NCBI GenBank assembly: GCA_937967795.1
Contig: CALBSK010000010.1
Location: 113,350-177,349 of the forward strand
DNA length: 64,000 nt
Origin: an uncultured Alphaproteobacteria bacterium
GTDB taxonomy: Bacteria; Pseudomonadota; Alphaproteobacteria; UBA9655
Direction: 5' to 3'
In this document: piece by piece, positions 1 through 9,589 of the stretch
How the letters are laid out: every line of letters starts with the position of its first letter
Numbering within the stretch: the first letter of the stretch is position 1
Program-made: the position numbers and the translations under genes
Notes under the pieces: generated by a model
Told to the model about the DNA's origin: nothing
Seen by the model: only the letters and a program-made list of their open reading frames with translations
The model's database searches: none

Positions 1-143
1 GGAACCAAATGAGAAATGTTATCGAGAGGACTCCTCCATCGACATAATCCATAAATATCCCAATCGGTATGTTTTAAAAGAAAATCGGCTAAATGTGAGC
101 CAACCATTCCTGTAATACCCGTGATAAGTGCTCTTTTTTTCAT
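1..143 (-). CDS. NAD-dependent sugar-nucleotide epimerase/dehydratase, N-terminal part (cut by window start)
   Basis: Only the first 47 codons lie in the window, read from an ATG at 143 downwards. The start, MKKRALITGITGMVGSHLAD, is a Rossmann-fold nucleotide-binding segment with the GxxGxxGS-type glycine motif of extended short-chain dehydrogenases. The following stretch (LLKHTDWDIYGLCRW, then RSPLDNISHL) is typical of the GDP-mannose 4,6-dehydratase branch, so a role in nucleotide-sugar metabolism for surface polysaccharide is likely. The exact substrate cannot be fixed from the visible part. The upstream ribosome site is weak (GGAG about a dozen bases before the ATG). Confidence 0.75.
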   Translation of the reverse strand, partial: MKKRALITGITGMVGSHLADFLLKHTDWDIYGLCRWRSPLDNISHLV

Positions 144-509
144 TAATTTATCTATGCTCCAAACCCAGCAATCTCATTTTTCATTCTTTTGCAATCACTT
201 GACCTTAGTCATTTTAGAATACAGTGCAGAATGAGAGAGACTGCCCAAATTTTAAAATTAGGACCCATTATTTATATATTCATGCCACTCCTTCGTTAGC
301 TACAATTTTTTCTTCTTTTTTACAATTGTTTTCTATTCTAGCTTGAGAAAAAAAATTCTTAACCCTCTTCGAAATTAAGAAAGGCAATCAGCATAAGACT
401 CTATACATGAGAGCTAAATTAGATTTAAAGAGAGAGGTATTCAATTAAACCACTCCTGATTGTTCATTCGCTTGAGAAAGGTGAGGATATAAATATCGCA
501 AACAAACAG
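144..509. other. Non-coding gap between the epimerase gene and tRNA-Gln
   Basis: I see no convincing coding frame here. The stretch is AT-rich and holds the upstream region of the reverse-strand epimerase gene on its left. The promoter of tRNA-Gln lies just beyond its right edge. No clear hairpin terminator was found. Confidence 0.4.
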
Positions 510-538
510 TTGCAATCCTTGTTAATTATTTTTATGGT
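510..538 (+). promoter_or_regulatory. Putative sigma-70-type promoter of tRNA-Gln
   Basis: TTGCAA (510-515) and TATGGT (533-538) are separated by 17 bases, and the tRNA begins 15 bases after the -10 box. The match and spacing are good for a housekeeping promoter, but the call rests on sequence alone. Confidence 0.5.
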
Positions 539-553
539 ACAGACGATCTTCCT

Positions 554-628
554 TGGGGCGTAGCCAAGTGGTAAGGCAGCGGTTTTTGGTACCGCCATCC
601 GTAGGTTCGAATCCTACCGCCCCAGCCA
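554..628 (+). tRNA. trnQ: tRNA-Gln(TTG)
   Basis: A full cloverleaf can be drawn. The acceptor TGGGGCG pairs with CGCCCCA, the anticodon stem GCGGT pairs with ACCGC around loop TTTTGGT (anticodon TTG), and the T-arm carries GGTTCGAATCC. The 3' CCA is encoded (626-628). Confidence 0.95.
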
Positions 629-658
629 TTTCTTTATTCTAATTAATAGATTTAATCC

Positions 659-1120
659 TCATTTTTCCATGCCATGGTGGCGTTCATAAGTTCCTACAAG
701 GCTAGCTTCAGCAAGAATATGGCTACACATAGCATTTAAGAGATTGGATTTAGTAGCATTTTCGGGCAGTTGAAGAACGGTATCGAGAGCATAAAGTGTG
801 AAGAAGTAACGGTGTCTCCCCCTCGGAGGGTTAGGCCCTCCATAGCCTGTTTTTCCCCAACTATTTGGACAACTTTGAATGCCATGGGGAAGCTGCTTAA
901 TTCCTTCCGCGAGCACACTGATGGAGGGGGGAATATTATAGAGCAGCCAATGATCCCACGTCCCATGAGGGGCATCCGGATCTTCACAGATGAGAGCCAA
1001 GGAGCGCGTTCCCTCAGGAATATCTTGCCATCTTAAAGGAGGAGAGATGTCTTCTCCTTCTCCGGTATATTTAATAGGTACATCTTCGAAATTTCCGAAT
1101 GCAGAACTTACGATCTTCAT
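659..1120 (-). CDS. YbhB/YbcL family Raf-kinase-inhibitor-like (PEBP) protein
   Basis: This 153-residue cytoplasmic protein belongs to the bacterial phosphatidylethanolamine-binding-protein family. Diagnostic pieces are SPPLRW near residue 26, the ligand-pocket segment CEDPDAPHGTWDHW (residues about 45-58) and the GYGGPNPPRGRHRY segment (about 92-105), which are the conserved PEBP blocks. Length is normal for the bacterial members (about 150-185). The biochemical role of bacterial PEBPs is not established; small-molecule or phospholipid binding is family knowledge rather than something shown here. It stands alone between tRNA-Gln and lepA, on the same strand as lepA but separated by about 100 bases. 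Confidence 0.9.
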   Translation of the reverse strand: MKIVSSAFGNFEDVPIKYTGEGEDISPPLRWQDIPEGTRSLALICEDPDAPHGTWDHWLLYNIPPSISVLAEGIKQLPHGIQSCPNSWGKTGYGGPNPPRGRHRYFFTLYALDTVLQLPENATKSNLLNAMCSHILAEASLVGTYERHHGMEK

Positions 1121-1228
1121 CCCCTACCCTCATTTTATATTTTAATACATTATCAGAATGAAAGCTGAATGTCCAAAACCTTCGCGAGAATGACGATCGA
1201 GAAAATCTAACCTATATCAATCTGTTAC

Positions 1229-3031
1229 TTACTCATCCCCCATTTTCAATGCCGCAAGGAACGCTGATTGAGGGATTTCAACGTTGCCAATTTGGCGCAT
1301 TCGTTTTTTTCCTGCTTTTTGCTTTTCAAGTAACTTTCTTTTACGTGTGATATCTCCGCCATAGCACTTGGCCGTCACATCTTTTCTCAGCGCTGAGATG
1401 GTCTCACGAGCAATAACTTTTGCGCCGATGGCAGCTTGAATAGCAATTTTAAAGAGCTGACGAGGAATAAGGTCTTTGAGGCGTTGACAGAGTGCTCTTC
1501 CCCGGCTTTCTGCATGGGCGCGATGAACGATGGTTGAGAGTGCATCGACAGGATCTCCATTCACGAGAATGGAAAGTTTGACAAGGTGGCCTTCTTCATA
1601 GCCATCCATCTGATAGTCAAAACTAGCGTAGCCACGACTCACTGATTTTAAACGGTCATAAAAATCAAACACCACTTCGTTTAAAGGAAGGCGATAGACC
1701 ACCATCGCCCGTGTTCCCACATAGGTAAGATCTAATTGAACCCCACGCCTTTCCGTACAAAGAGTCAGAACCGATCCTAAATATTCATCAGGAACAAGAA
1801 TGGTGGCTTTAATCCAAGGTTCTTCCATTTTTTCAATTCGGACCACATCAGGCATATCCGCAGGATTATGGAGCTCAATCATTTCCCCGTTGGTCATGTA
1901 AAGCTTGTACACAACGCTCGGCGCTGTGGTAACAAGGTCAAGGTTAAATTCTCTTTCAAGACGTTCTTGAATGATCTCCAGATGAAGGAGACCTAAAAAT
2001 CCACAACGAAAACCAAAGCCAAGAGCAGCGGAACTCTCTGGCTCAAACATAAAGCTTGCATCATTTAAACGAAGTTTCCCAAGGCTTTCCCGCAAATGTT
2101 CAAAATCAGCCGCATCCGCTGGGAAAAGTCCACAAAACACGACGGGAATACTCGGTTTAAAACCGGGCAGAGGAATCTCAGCGGGACGCTTTTCCTCCGT
2201 AATGGTATCTCCCACATTACAATCACTCACAGCCTTTATACCAGCTGTAAAAAAGCCAACTTCTCCTGGATGAAGAGCTGCAAGCGTTTCACGTTTTGGT
2301 GTAAAAACACCCACCTGATCTACAGGATACACCGATCCTGTTGACATCATTTTAATCTTCGTGCCAGGCTTTAAAATACCATCAACGATCCGAACAAGAA
2401 TGATTACGCCTAAATAGGGGTCATACCAACTATCAATTAAAAGAGCCTTCAGAGGGGCGCCCTTGTCACCTTTAGGAGGAGGAAGCTTGTGAACAAGAGC
2501 TTCCAAAACGTCAGGAACGCCAATACCTGTCTTTGCGGATACAAGGATAGCCTCACTCGCATCAAGACCAATTACATCTTCGATTTGTTCTTTAACCCGA
2601 TCTGGATCGGCTGCAGGCAAATCGACCTTATTTAACACAGGAATGATTTCATGGTTATTATCAATGGCTTGATAGACATTGGCTAATGTTTGAGCTTCAA
2701 CCCCTTGGCTTGCATCCACAACGAGTAAGGATCCTTCGCACGCGGCTAAAGACCGGCTCACTTCATAAGCAAAATCCACGTGTCCCGGCGTATCCATCAA
2801 ATTAAGTTGATAGGTTTCCCCATTTTTAGCCTTATATTTCAGGCGAACCGTTTGAGCTTTAATCGTGATTCCCCTCTCCCGTTCGATTTCCATTGTATCA
2901 AGGACTTGCTCTTTAAGTTCACGTTCGGAAAGCCCCCCACACAACTGAATGAGACGGTCAGCAAGGGTCGACTTCCCGTGATCGATATGGGCAATAATGG
3001 AAAAGTTTCGAATATGGCTTAAATCCGTCAT
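1229..3031 (-). CDS. lepA: Elongation factor 4 (LepA), ribosome back-translocating GTPase
   Basis: The protein has 600 residues, the usual LepA length. The GTPase domain shows G1 AHIDHGKST (residues 13-21), the switch region [10 protein letters not shown]3 DTPGH and G4 NKVD. EF-G-like domains and the LepA-specific C-terminal domain follow, the latter ending in the basic segment [20 protein letters not shown] that contacts the ribosome. LepA acts on stalled or mis-translocated ribosomes. Its ATG overlaps the TGA of pheT by four bases (ATGA at 3028-3031), so it is translationally coupled as the last gene of a pheS-pheT-lepA unit. I saw no obvious terminator after it. Confidence 0.98.
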   Translation of the reverse strand: MTDLSHIRNFSIIAHIDHGKSTLADRLIQLCGGLSERELKEQVLDTMEIERERGITIKAQTVRLKYKAKNGETYQLNLMDTPGHVDFAYEVSRSLAACEGSLLVVDASQGVEAQTLANVYQAIDNNHEIIPVLNKVDLPAADPDRVKEQIEDVIGLDASEAILVSAKTGIGVPDVLEALVHKLPPPKGDKGAPLKALLIDSWYDPYLGVIILVRIVDGILKPGTKIKMMSTGSVYPVDQVGVFTPKRETLAALHPGEVGFFTAGIKAVSDCNVGDTITEEKRPAEIPLPGFKPSIPVVFCGLFPADAADFEHLRESLGKLRLNDASFMFEPESSAALGFGFRCGFLGLLHLEIIQERLEREFNLDLVTTAPSVVYKLYMTNGEMIELHNPADMPDVVRIEKMEEPWIKATILVPDEYLGSVLTLCTERRGVQLDLTYVGTRAMVVYRLPLNEVVFDFYDRLKSVSRGYASFDYQMDGYEEGHLVKLSILVNGDPVDALSTIVHRAHAESRGRALCQRLKDLIPRQLFKIAIQAAIGAKVIARETISALRKDVTAKCYGGDITRKRKLLEKQKAGKKRMRQIGNVEIPQSAFLAALKMGDE

Positions 3032-5382
3032 TGACGTAACACTCCACCTGTACTTTGAGCAATCGATGAAATAATTTTTTGAGAAAGAATTTGAATCTCC
3101 TCATCCGTTAAAGTGCGATCTTTGGGTTGAAAGCGAACCCGAATTCCTAAAGATTTTTTGTTCTCACCCCTTTCAAAGACATCAAAAAGGATGATATTTT
3201 CAATAAGGGAAGGATCGACCTTCATAGCGGCTTTAATAAGGTTATCCGCAGGCACATCCCTCTCAACAACAAACGCAAAATCCCGTTCAACCGCTTGATA
3301 GGGGGAAAGCGTAAGCTTAGACTTGAGAGTTGTTTTCCGTTTGGGCAGAGGGATGCGGTCTATGAAAATTTCAAAGGCAACCACGGGACCCTTCACATCA
3401 AAGTTTTTAAGAATACGAGGGTGAAGCTCGCCAAAGTACCCTAAGACTTGAGAGCCCAATTTTAAAGCAGCTGAACGACCCGGATGATACCATGAAGGAG
3501 CCGTACGATCCCATTGAGGGGACAAACCCTCGAGAATCTGAAATACATCCGCTTTAATGTCATAAATATCGACGAGGCGTTTTTTCTCGCTCCAATGATC
3601 CGTATGAAAGGTCCCTGCTCTGAGACCCGTTGCCATGAGGCTTTGACCTTGAGGAGTAGGTGCCGAATATTGAGGTCCAATTTCAAATATCGAGACAGAT
3701 TCAGCGCCTCGATTTTGATTATAGAGAACCCCTTTAAGCAAATGGGGCACGAGGCTAGGACGCATGGTATTAAGGTCTTGACTAAGGGGACTGAGCAAGA
3801 CTAAATTTTCTTCCCCTCCCCCAAAAAGTTGAGCATGTTCTTTGGAAACAAAAGACCACGTCATCACTTCTATAAGCCCTCGATTAGCAAGACGATCTCT
3901 TATGGTAAAGCGCCTTTGTTGAAAAGGCGTTAATGGTTTTTGCTGAGGACGTTCTCTATAAGGTGTTGAAGGAATTTTATCATAGCCCTCAACCCTTAAG
4001 ATTTCTTCCACAAGATCCGCCTCGTGTTCCACATTAAATCGCCACGTCGGAGGAAGGACATCCCATGTTTCTCTCTTCTCTTTTATTTCAAAGCCCAAGT
4101 TTATTAAAATATCTTGAGCACGTTGAGAGCTCACCTCTGTTCCTCCCAAACTTTGAATGCGAGAAGGACTGAATGTGATGGAGCCCCTTAAATCAGGTTC
4201 TTTCCCTGCCACAACTACGTCACTCGCCTCTCCTCCGCAAATGTCAAGAATCATCTGGGTTGCAGCCTCAAGCCCACGCAGAGTTGAGGCGGGATCAATA
4301 CCCCTTTCAAACCGATAACGAGAGTCACTCAAAATCCCCAGGATTCGCCCCGTCATGGCAATGCAAATGGGATCGAAAAAAGCCGCTTCTAAAAAGACTG
4401 TCTGAGTTGTTTCATCGCAGCTTGTGCTTTCTCCTCCCATTACGCCCGCTAAAGAGATAACGCCTGAGGCATCTCTAATCACGATCATATCTTCGGTCAA
4501 GGTGTAGACCTTTCCGTCGAGAGCCTTAAAAGTCTCTCCTCCTCGTGAAAGGGAAACATGAAGATTTCCTTGGATTTTATCACCATCAAACACATGAAGA
4601 GGACGGGCCCTGTCGTATGCAAAGAAATTGGTGATATCCACAAGAGCCGAGATGGGGCGCAAGCCAATAGCTTCCAGTTTTTTCTGAAGCCAAAGCGGAC
4701 TAGGGCCATTTTTAACACCACGAATCACCTTACCTGTAAAATGAGGGCACGCTTCAGGATCTACTCGGGGTATAAGAGGGCAAGGAAAAGAGATACGTGG
4801 TCTCTCTTCTTTGAAAGGCTTAAGTTTTCCGATTCCTGTGGCTGCCAGATCGCGCGCAATACCATAAACGCCTAAACAATCACCGCGATTGGGTGAAATT
4901 TCGATTTCAATAAAAATATCATCAAGACCCAACCATTTGGCGTAAGACTCTCCGAGAGGAGCTTTTGAATCCACCTCAATAATGCCTTCTGAGGTCTCTC
5001 CCAAAAGAAGCTCTTGGGCAGAACACATCATTCCAAAGCTTTCCACATCTCGCACTTTCCCCACTTTCAGAACTTGCTTTGTAGAAGGGATAATATCGCC
5101 AGGATGTGCAAGAACGGTCCTTAATCCACTACGCGCATTGGACGCGCCACACACAACTTGGAGAATTTCTTTTCCTGTATTCACGCGACACACTTTGAGA
5201 CGATCCGCATTGGGATGTTTTTCAGCTTCCACAATTTCACAAATGGTAAATGGCGCGAGCATCTCGGTCTTATTTTCAATTTTATCCACGACAAGACCGA
5301 GACTGGTTAATTTTTCTGAAATTTTATCTAGAGACGCCGTCGTCTCTAGATGCTCTTTAAGCCAAGATAATGTAAATCTCAT
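3028..5382 (-). CDS. pheT: Phenylalanine-tRNA ligase beta subunit
   Basis: The product has 784 residues. It starts with the canonical [16 protein letters not shown], followed by an OB-fold tRNA-binding domain (residues about 40-150; [12 protein letters not shown]). B3/B4 editing and B5 domains come next ([27 protein letters not shown]). The FDX-ACB anticodon-binding domain closes the protein ([20 protein letters not shown], then the last 70 residues). It pairs with PheS as an alpha2-beta2 enzyme charging tRNA-Phe. It lies three bases after pheS and overlaps lepA, so it is clearly co-transcribed. Nothing is missing. Confidence 0.98.
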   Translation of the reverse strand: MRFTLSWLKEHLETTASLDKISEKLTSLGLVVDKIENKTEMLAPFTICEIVEAEKHPNADRLKVCRVNTGKEILQVVCGASNARSGLRTVLAHPGDIIPSTKQVLKVGKVRDVESFGMMCSAQELLLGETSEGIIEVDSKAPLGESYAKWLGLDDIFIEIEISPNRGDCLGVYGIARDLAATGIGKLKPFKEERPRISFPCPLIPRVDPEACPHFTGKVIRGVKNGPSPLWLQKKLEAIGLRPISALVDITNFFAYDRARPLHVFDGDKIQGNLHVSLSRGGETFKALDGKVYTLTEDMIVIRDASGVISLAGVMGGESTSCDETTQTVFLEAAFFDPICIAMTGRILGILSDSRYRFERGIDPASTLRGLEAATQMILDICGGEASDVVVAGKEPDLRGSITFSPSRIQSLGGTEVSSQRAQDILINLGFEIKEKRETWDVLPPTWRFNVEHEADLVEEILRVEGYDKIPSTPYRERPQQKPLTPFQQRRFTIRDRLANRGLIEVMTWSFVSKEHAQLFGGGEENLVLLSPLSQDLNTMRPSLVPHLLKGVLYNQNRGAESVSIFEIGPQYSAPTPQGQSLMATGLRAGTFHTDHWSEKKRLVDIYDIKADVFQILEGLSPQWDRTAPSWYHPGRSAALKLGSQVLGYFGELHPRILKNFDVKGPVVAFEIFIDRIPLPKRKTTLKSKLTLSPYQAVERDFAFVVERDVPADNLIKAAMKVDPSLIENIILFDVFERGENKKSLGIRVRFQPKDRTLTDEEIQILSQKIISSIAQSTGGVLRQ

Positions 5383-5385
5383 CCC

Positions 5386-6405
5386 TTACTCCCGTGCCTC
5401 TGTGGCAAATCCATAATGAGTGAGCCACCTTAAATCGGATTCAAAAAAGAGACGTAAATCCTCAATCCCATATTTCAACATCGCGATTCGCTCAAGCCCC
5501 ATGCCAAAGGCAAAACCTTGGTAAATTTCTGGATCAATGTTGCAATTACGTAAAACATTAGGATGGACCATGCCACATCCCAAAATCTCAAGCCAAGCCC
5601 CATTTTTCCACATAATGTCAACTTCTGCTGAAGGTTCAGTAAACGGAAAATAGCCCGGCCGAAAGCGCAGTTTTAGATCAGGATCTTCAAAGAAGAGACG
5701 ACAGAATTCTTCAAGGCACCCTTTTAAATGTCCCATATGGGTTTGTTTATCCACAACAAGTCCCTCAATTTGATGAAACATAGGTGTGTGGGTTGCATCG
5801 TACTCAGAACGATAAACTCGCCCAGGTGCGATGATACGAAGAGGAGGTTTCTCTTTCAACATGGTCCGGATTTGCACAGGTGACGTGTGAGTTCTTAAAA
5901 CAAGAGGCTGTTCCTCCATGGGCGGGAGATAAAAGGTATCTTGTTCCTGTCTTGCCGGATGTTCGGGAGGAATATTAAGAGCTGTAAAGTTATAAAAATC
6001 TTCTTCAATATCGGGCCCTTCCCCAACCACAAACCCCATTTGTCCAAAAATATAAATGGCTTGGTCCATGACATGACTTAAAGGATGGATCTTTCCCGGT
6101 ACAAATGGCCTCGGAGGTAAAGACACATCCAGGGTTTCAGAGCCGAGGCGAATAGTCAAGGATTCTTCCTCTAATTGATTTTTTCGCACCTCTAAGGCTG
6201 TTATCAGAGCCTCTTTAAGCGCATTCAGCTCGACTCCCATAACCTTACGTTCTTCAGGTGTCTTCTTGGCCAACTCCTTCATCAGCAACGTCACCCGGCC
6301 CTTTTTCCCCAGCGTTTGAACACGTAGGTCTTCCAACTCTTGAAGAGTCGCTACTTGTTCCAATTCGGTCAGGACTTGGCTTTTGAGTTCTCCCATCTTA
6401 TCCAT
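5386..6405 (-). CDS. pheS: Phenylalanine-tRNA ligase alpha subunit
   Basis: At 339 residues this is the normal length of bacterial PheS. An N-terminal coiled-coil arm (residues about 1-95, rich in E/L/K) leads into the class II catalytic core. That core holds motif 2 (HQIEGLVVDKQTHMGHLKG), the Phe-pocket region FRPGYFPFTEPSAEV and motif 3 (GFAFGMGLERIAMLKYGI). The start is supported by AAAGGA about seven bases before the ATG. It is the first gene of the pheST-lepA unit, with a promoter candidate at 6434-6461. I found no Phe-rich attenuator peptide upstream. Confidence 0.98.
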   Translation of the reverse strand: MDKMGELKSQVLTELEQVATLQELEDLRVQTLGKKGRVTLLMKELAKKTPEERKVMGVELNALKEALITALEVRKNQLEEESLTIRLGSETLDVSLPPRPFVPGKIHPLSHVMDQAIYIFGQMGFVVGEGPDIEEDFYNFTALNIPPEHPARQEQDTFYLPPMEEQPLVLRTHTSPVQIRTMLKEKPPLRIIAPGRVYRSEYDATHTPMFHQIEGLVVDKQTHMGHLKGCLEEFCRLFFEDPDLKLRFRPGYFPFTEPSAEVDIMWKNGAWLEILGCGMVHPNVLRNCNIDPEIYQGFAFGMGLERIAMLKYGIEDLRLFFESDLRWLTHYGFATEARE

Positions 6406-6433
6406 CAGAAATCCTTTATCAAAACTCTGATTC

Positions 6434-6461
6434 TTTATAGCATAAGGAAGGATCTTGTCAC
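6434..6461 (-). promoter_or_regulatory. Putative promoter of pheS-pheT-lepA
   Basis: Read on the reverse strand, GTGACA (6461-6456) and TATAAA (6439-6434) are 16 bases apart, with the pheS start about 30 bases downstream. Both boxes match the sigma-70 consensus at five of six positions. Confidence 0.5.
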
Positions 6462-6551
6462 CAAGGGAGAATTAAATACGACTTCACAAAAAGTTTAATC
6501 CTTTCAAAAAGGATGGTAGGATGTAAAGATTCAAAAACCAGGAGAAATTTA

Positions 6552-6632
6552 ATGAGAGAGAATTTTTATCCCTATGGTAAAATCGGGAGGAAAGTTTTTA
6601 TTCGCATGGCCGGTGATGTTGAAAAGTTTTAA
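6552..6632 (+). CDS. Possible 26-codon leader ORF ahead of the DUF924 gene
   Basis: An ATG at 6552 follows AGGAGA by seven bases, the best ribosome site in the region. It opens a 26-codon frame that starts MRENFYPYGKIGRK and ends at TAA 6630-6632. The stop lies 14 bases beyond the in-frame ATG (6616) of the DUF924 gene, which has no ribosome site of its own, so translational coupling is plausible. I do not recognise the peptide. It could instead be the remnant of a longer N-terminus shifted out of frame. Confidence 0.3.
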   Translation: MRENFYPYGKIGRKVFIRMAGDVEKF

Positions 6633-7209
6633 TATCTCTCCCATTCTTTCATTTTGGTTTGGGGACCCACAAGCGCCAGACTACGGTGCTCCACGAACAT
6701 TTTGGTTTCAAAGCACACCCCACCTCGATCGCGAGATTCGAGATCAATTTGAAGACTTACATCGAAAGGCAGCCAAGGGCGAGCTTGATATGCTTATGGA
6801 ATCGCCAGAAGGCAGTTTAGCTCTTATCCTTTTACTCGATCAATTTCCCCGCAATATGTACCGCGGAACACCGCAAGCTTTTGCTTCAGATGCAAAAGCT
6901 CTTGAAATCGCCAAGCATGCTTTAGAAAAAAGGTTTGATCAAAGCCTCTTGCCCGTTCACAAAATGTTTCTTTACCTTCCTTTTGAGCATAGTGAAAATG
7001 TTGAAGATCAAGAGAACTCCGTTGCGCTTTTTAAGACACTCGGCAATGACGAAGGATTGGAATATGCTCTTCAGCACCGGGATATTATTGCTCGTTTTGG
7101 GCGGTTTCCTCACCGTAATGAAATCTTAGGGAGAAAAAGTACGCCTGATGAACTTAATTTTCTTAAAGAACCAGGAACCGATGGATTTGGGCAAGTCTTA
7201 CCCAAATAA
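6616..7209 (+). CDS. DUF924 family protein
   Basis: The product is recognisable as DUF924 from the opening ILSFWFG, the segment ALILLLDQFPRNMYRGTPQAFASD, LPFEHSEN and the C-terminal FGRFPHRNEILGR. The family is all-helical with a TPR-like fold; its function is unknown. I prefer the ATG at 6616 (197 residues), because family members start just before the SFWFG motif. An ATG at 6574 is also in frame but adds 14 atypical residues and has no ribosome site. The start sits inside a short upstream ORF (6552-6632), suggesting coupled translation. Confidence 0.85.
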   Translation: MLKSFNISPILSFWFGDPQAPDYGAPRTFWFQSTPHLDREIRDQFEDLHRKAAKGELDMLMESPEGSLALILLLDQFPRNMYRGTPQAFASDAKALEIAKHALEKRFDQSLLPVHKMFLYLPFEHSENVEDQENSVALFKTLGNDEGLEYALQHRDIIARFGRFPHRNEILGRKSTPDELNFLKEPGTDGFGQVLPK

Positions 7210-7245
7210 GTGAGGGTTAAAAGAATGATTTAGGCATCAACTGTT

Positions 7246-7638
7246 TTAATCTTCAGAGAGGGCAGTTTTATTTAAATTAGCCTGTGGCTTAAGCTGAGAA
7301 AAGTATTTCTTCAACAGATCCTGACACAGCGTAAAAGTTGCTTTGCGAGGAATACTTTGTCCTTTAGGAGCTCGATGATGAGGTAGAGTTTCATTAGCCG
7401 CCAGGAGAGCTCCATGACTACTTTTATTTAAACTCCCCCTTACAGAAACTCCACACCCTCTCAACCCCCGCACCCCACTATTTATCATTTGTAGGTGTTC
7501 TCTCTAGGTTAGATCTTTCTTCCCCTCTTTCAGCTCCTTTAAACGCGCTTGAGCCCTTTCATAGGTTTTGCTATTTATCGTCGCTTCCTCCAATGGAGGA
7601 GGAGCGTCTTGCCGAAGAGTGAAATTCCTTTTAAGGCT
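7246..7638 (-). pseudogene. Unrecognised reading frame interrupted by one TAG
   Basis: One reverse-strand frame stays open from about 7638 to 7246 except for a TAG at 7504-7506. The upstream half reads protein-like (TYERAQARLKELKEGKKDL near its end). The downstream half is an 80-codon ORF with the segment RKATFTLCQDLLKKYFSQLK. I recognise no family. It may be a decayed accessory gene or chance. It lies next to transposase remnants, which favours decay. Confidence 0.25.
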
Positions 7639-7935
7639 TCAAAAAAGAATCCTCTAGATTTAGAAGATAAAGTCTCCAATCGTGTCTTTCAGAACGTTAT
7701 CGTAATACGAACAAGAGGCACCACTTAAAATTCAATATAATCGCCGAAATCGTTAATCTCAAAAACGGTTTTTCTACAATTTAAACGATTTTAGGTTCTC
7801 TTGGGGTTTCATCTACCTCGTCCTTCAATCTCTATTTCCGCAACAGGTCTATTTAACAAAATAGTAATATTTTCTGTGTTATGGTATTAAACATAAAATA
7901 ATTGACTTAACTCTAAAAATTGAAAGGATTAAAAG

Positions 7936-8286
7936 ATGAGCTTACAAAGAAAAATTTTAGGACTTGCGCTTTCTATGGCTCTTCTTCCTTCTTATTGTTT
8001 CTCCGCTACAAAAGAGATACGTTGCCCTACCTTCCCATCGGGCTTAACTACTTCTTATGAAGGGACCACATTTAAGGTGGAAGGAAGAGATATCGATGAT
8101 CTGCTGTATACGACCCCTTCTGTTACCAAAGTGGCTGAAGAAAATTGGAAAATTTCTTGTAACTATTCGGATGATGATAGCAAGCACGTTCATTTAGTTG
8201 TTTTCCTTCCTACGAGTACCTATGAAAACTGTAAGGTTGCGGAGATTGAGGAGGACAAGGGGGTTATTTGTCAGAAAAAAGATTAA
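7936..8286 (+). CDS. Small secreted cysteine-containing protein, function unknown
   Basis: This 116-residue product has a clear Sec signal peptide (MSLQRKILGLALSMALLP, cleavage likely after YCFSA). The mature part starts near ATKEIRCP and contains four cysteines (IRCP, ISCNYSD, YENCKV, VICQ), which could form two disulfides in the periplasm. AGGATT precedes the ATG. The signal peptide plus (I/L)xCP entry resembles the larger secreted proteins at 11795, 28833 and 42876, but the rest does not align convincingly, so I treat it as only possibly related. A stem-loop at 8370 follows. Confidence 0.65.
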   Translation: MSLQRKILGLALSMALLPSYCFSATKEIRCPTFPSGLTTSYEGTTFKVEGRDIDDLLYTTPSVTKVAEENWKISCNYSDDDSKHVHLVVFLPTSTYENCKVAEIEEDKGVICQKKD

Positions 8287-8369
8287 TAGCACTTCCCCTT
8301 ACCCCTATACGTAACACAGTTCACCTGAAGAAGTTCAGACAGAAGTGAGACAAAAAGGAAGTTGTTGTA

Positions 8370-8421
8370 GGGAGTGTGAAAGGGAGGGTAACGGGTAGCG
8401 TTATCCCCATTTTACACTCCC
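8370..8421 (+). terminator. Stem-loop, possible terminator after the secreted-protein gene
   Basis: GGGAGTGT (8370-8377) pairs with ACACTCCC (8414-8421), enclosing an inner GGTAAC/GTTATCC pairing. A short CCTTTT tract follows. It lies 83 bases after the stop of the 7936 gene. The U-tract is poor, so it could also be part of the adjacent IS end. Confidence 0.4.
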
Positions 8422-8437
8422 CCTTTTAGCCAACAAA

Positions 8438-8488
8438 AAAGGCCTCTAGGATAGGAATGTTCAAAACCCTAATCCAAAGGAGGCCTTT
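8438..8488 (+). promoter_or_regulatory. Inverted repeat that would sequester the transposase ribosome site
   Basis: AAAGGCCTC (8438-8446) pairs perfectly with GAGGCCTTT (8480-8488). The right arm covers the end of the strong ribosome site AAAGGAGG (8476-8483), just before the ATG at 8489. IS elements often use such hairpins to block transposase translation from read-through transcripts. This one survives although the gene behind it is broken. Confidence 0.5.
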
Positions 8489-8929
8489 ATGCACATAATT
8501 GGACTGCACAAAAACATTTATAAATTCTCTTCCTATAGCAAGTTAAACAATGGAGAAAATTAAAGTCTGAAAGAGTGTGCGATAAGACCCTGCCAGGACA
8601 TTATCAGCATTAGCAAACCCACTTACTATCGCTATAAAGCCCGCTTAATAGAGTTAAACAAAGGCATTCTCCCTCCTTCAAAAAAACCTAAGTCCCTTCG
8701 AAAGCCTCTGTGGGGAGAAGCTGAAAGTCAGCTCATCCTTAGGCTTCGACGAGAAAACCCAACCTATGGCAAAGCCACGATCTCTGTCATTCGTGAACGA
8801 GATTTTGGGCTCAGTCGGAGTTAATCGCAAAAGTTGGTGACGAAGTCTATAAAGAGGCGGGCTTTTCATCAAGGCGATGATTTTCCAACCCTCAAAAACT
8901 TGGCACCAAAAATGACTTTTGGCAATTGA
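8489..8929 (+). pseudogene. Broken transposase (integrase-core type), N-terminal part only
   Basis: Fragments in several frames reconstruct the N-terminal HTH half of an integrase-core transposase. QWRKLKSERVCDKT is followed, after a frameshift, by DIISISKPTYYRYKARLIEL and then by ENPTYGKATISVIRERDFGL. A stop (TAA at about 8822) and another frameshift follow, and the remaining frame ends at 8929. The PTYGKATI(S/A) block is typical of the second HTH before the rve DDE core, which is absent. The gene is therefore frameshifted at least twice and truncated. The start codon and ribosome site are intact. Confidence 0.7.
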
Positions 8930-9043
8930 TTTTTTTTTCATCTCTTTTTTATAGATTGAACTTACTGCAAAAGTAAGAGAGATATGCTAAGATGATATAT
9001 GTTAGCATGTTGAAAAGGTTAGAGTATATCATTTGCAGAGCTT

Positions 9044-9376
9044 TTGGTGAATCAGCGTCGTATCAGTGAACTTGATAGGATGAAGAAATTGATTCGGTGG
9101 GATCGATTTCGGTATCGACTCAAGAAACTTTTGAGCCGTTCATTGGAGAGACACCCTCCCTATAATGGACCGACCCTGAAGCCGGATGAACGCGAAAAAG
9201 AGGCCGGTCCACTTATGGTTACAAGGCCCACATTTCAACGACAAAAAAAGGCCTTATTCGAAAAGCTAAGGCACCCTCAGCTGAGATCCACGATAGCCTC
9301 GTCTTTAGGGGAGTGTTTAGTCCCAGAGTGTGATGGAATGGTAAATAGAAAGGAAAGCAAACTTATTTTTTCATAA
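9044..9376 (+). pseudogene. Fragment of an IS5/IS1182-type transposase N-terminus
   Basis: The 110-codon frame begins with a segment typical of the N-terminus of IS5-like DDE transposases (KLIRWDRFRYRLKKLL, then RHPPYNGP, where intact members read GRPPYDPVLM). After that the frame departs from the family: the KPDEREKEAGP part and everything downstream do not resemble a transposase. No catalytic part is present. I read it as a truncated, frame-damaged remnant, the second transposase ruin within 900 bases. Confidence 0.55.
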
Positions 9377-9415
9377 ATCTCCCCTGGGTATAAGTTATTT
9401 GATTATAAAAACGCA

Positions 9416-9490
9416 TGGTGCCGTCAGAGAGGATTGAACTCTCGACCTCACCCTTACCAAGGGTGTGCTCTACCACTGAGCTATGACGGC
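9416..9490 (-). tRNA. trnT: tRNA-Thr(GGT)
   Basis: On the reverse strand the acceptor GCCGTCA pairs with TGACGGC. The anticodon stem CACCC/GGGTG holds loop TTGGTAA with anticodon GGT. The T-arm has GTTCAATC, and the CCA end is encoded (plus-strand TGG at 9416-9418). Confidence 0.95.
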
Positions 9491-9589
9491 CATGTGTGCG
9501 CAAGATGCCATAGGAGGCCGTGTCAATCAAGAGACCAGTAAAAAAATTCTCAAGTGACAAAAAGAAAAAAAAGACGTAAGAGAAGACAT

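Noticed and set aside
6406..6550. Phe-attenuator in front of pheS
   Set aside because: No short ORF with consecutive Phe codons and no terminator/antiterminator pair were found.
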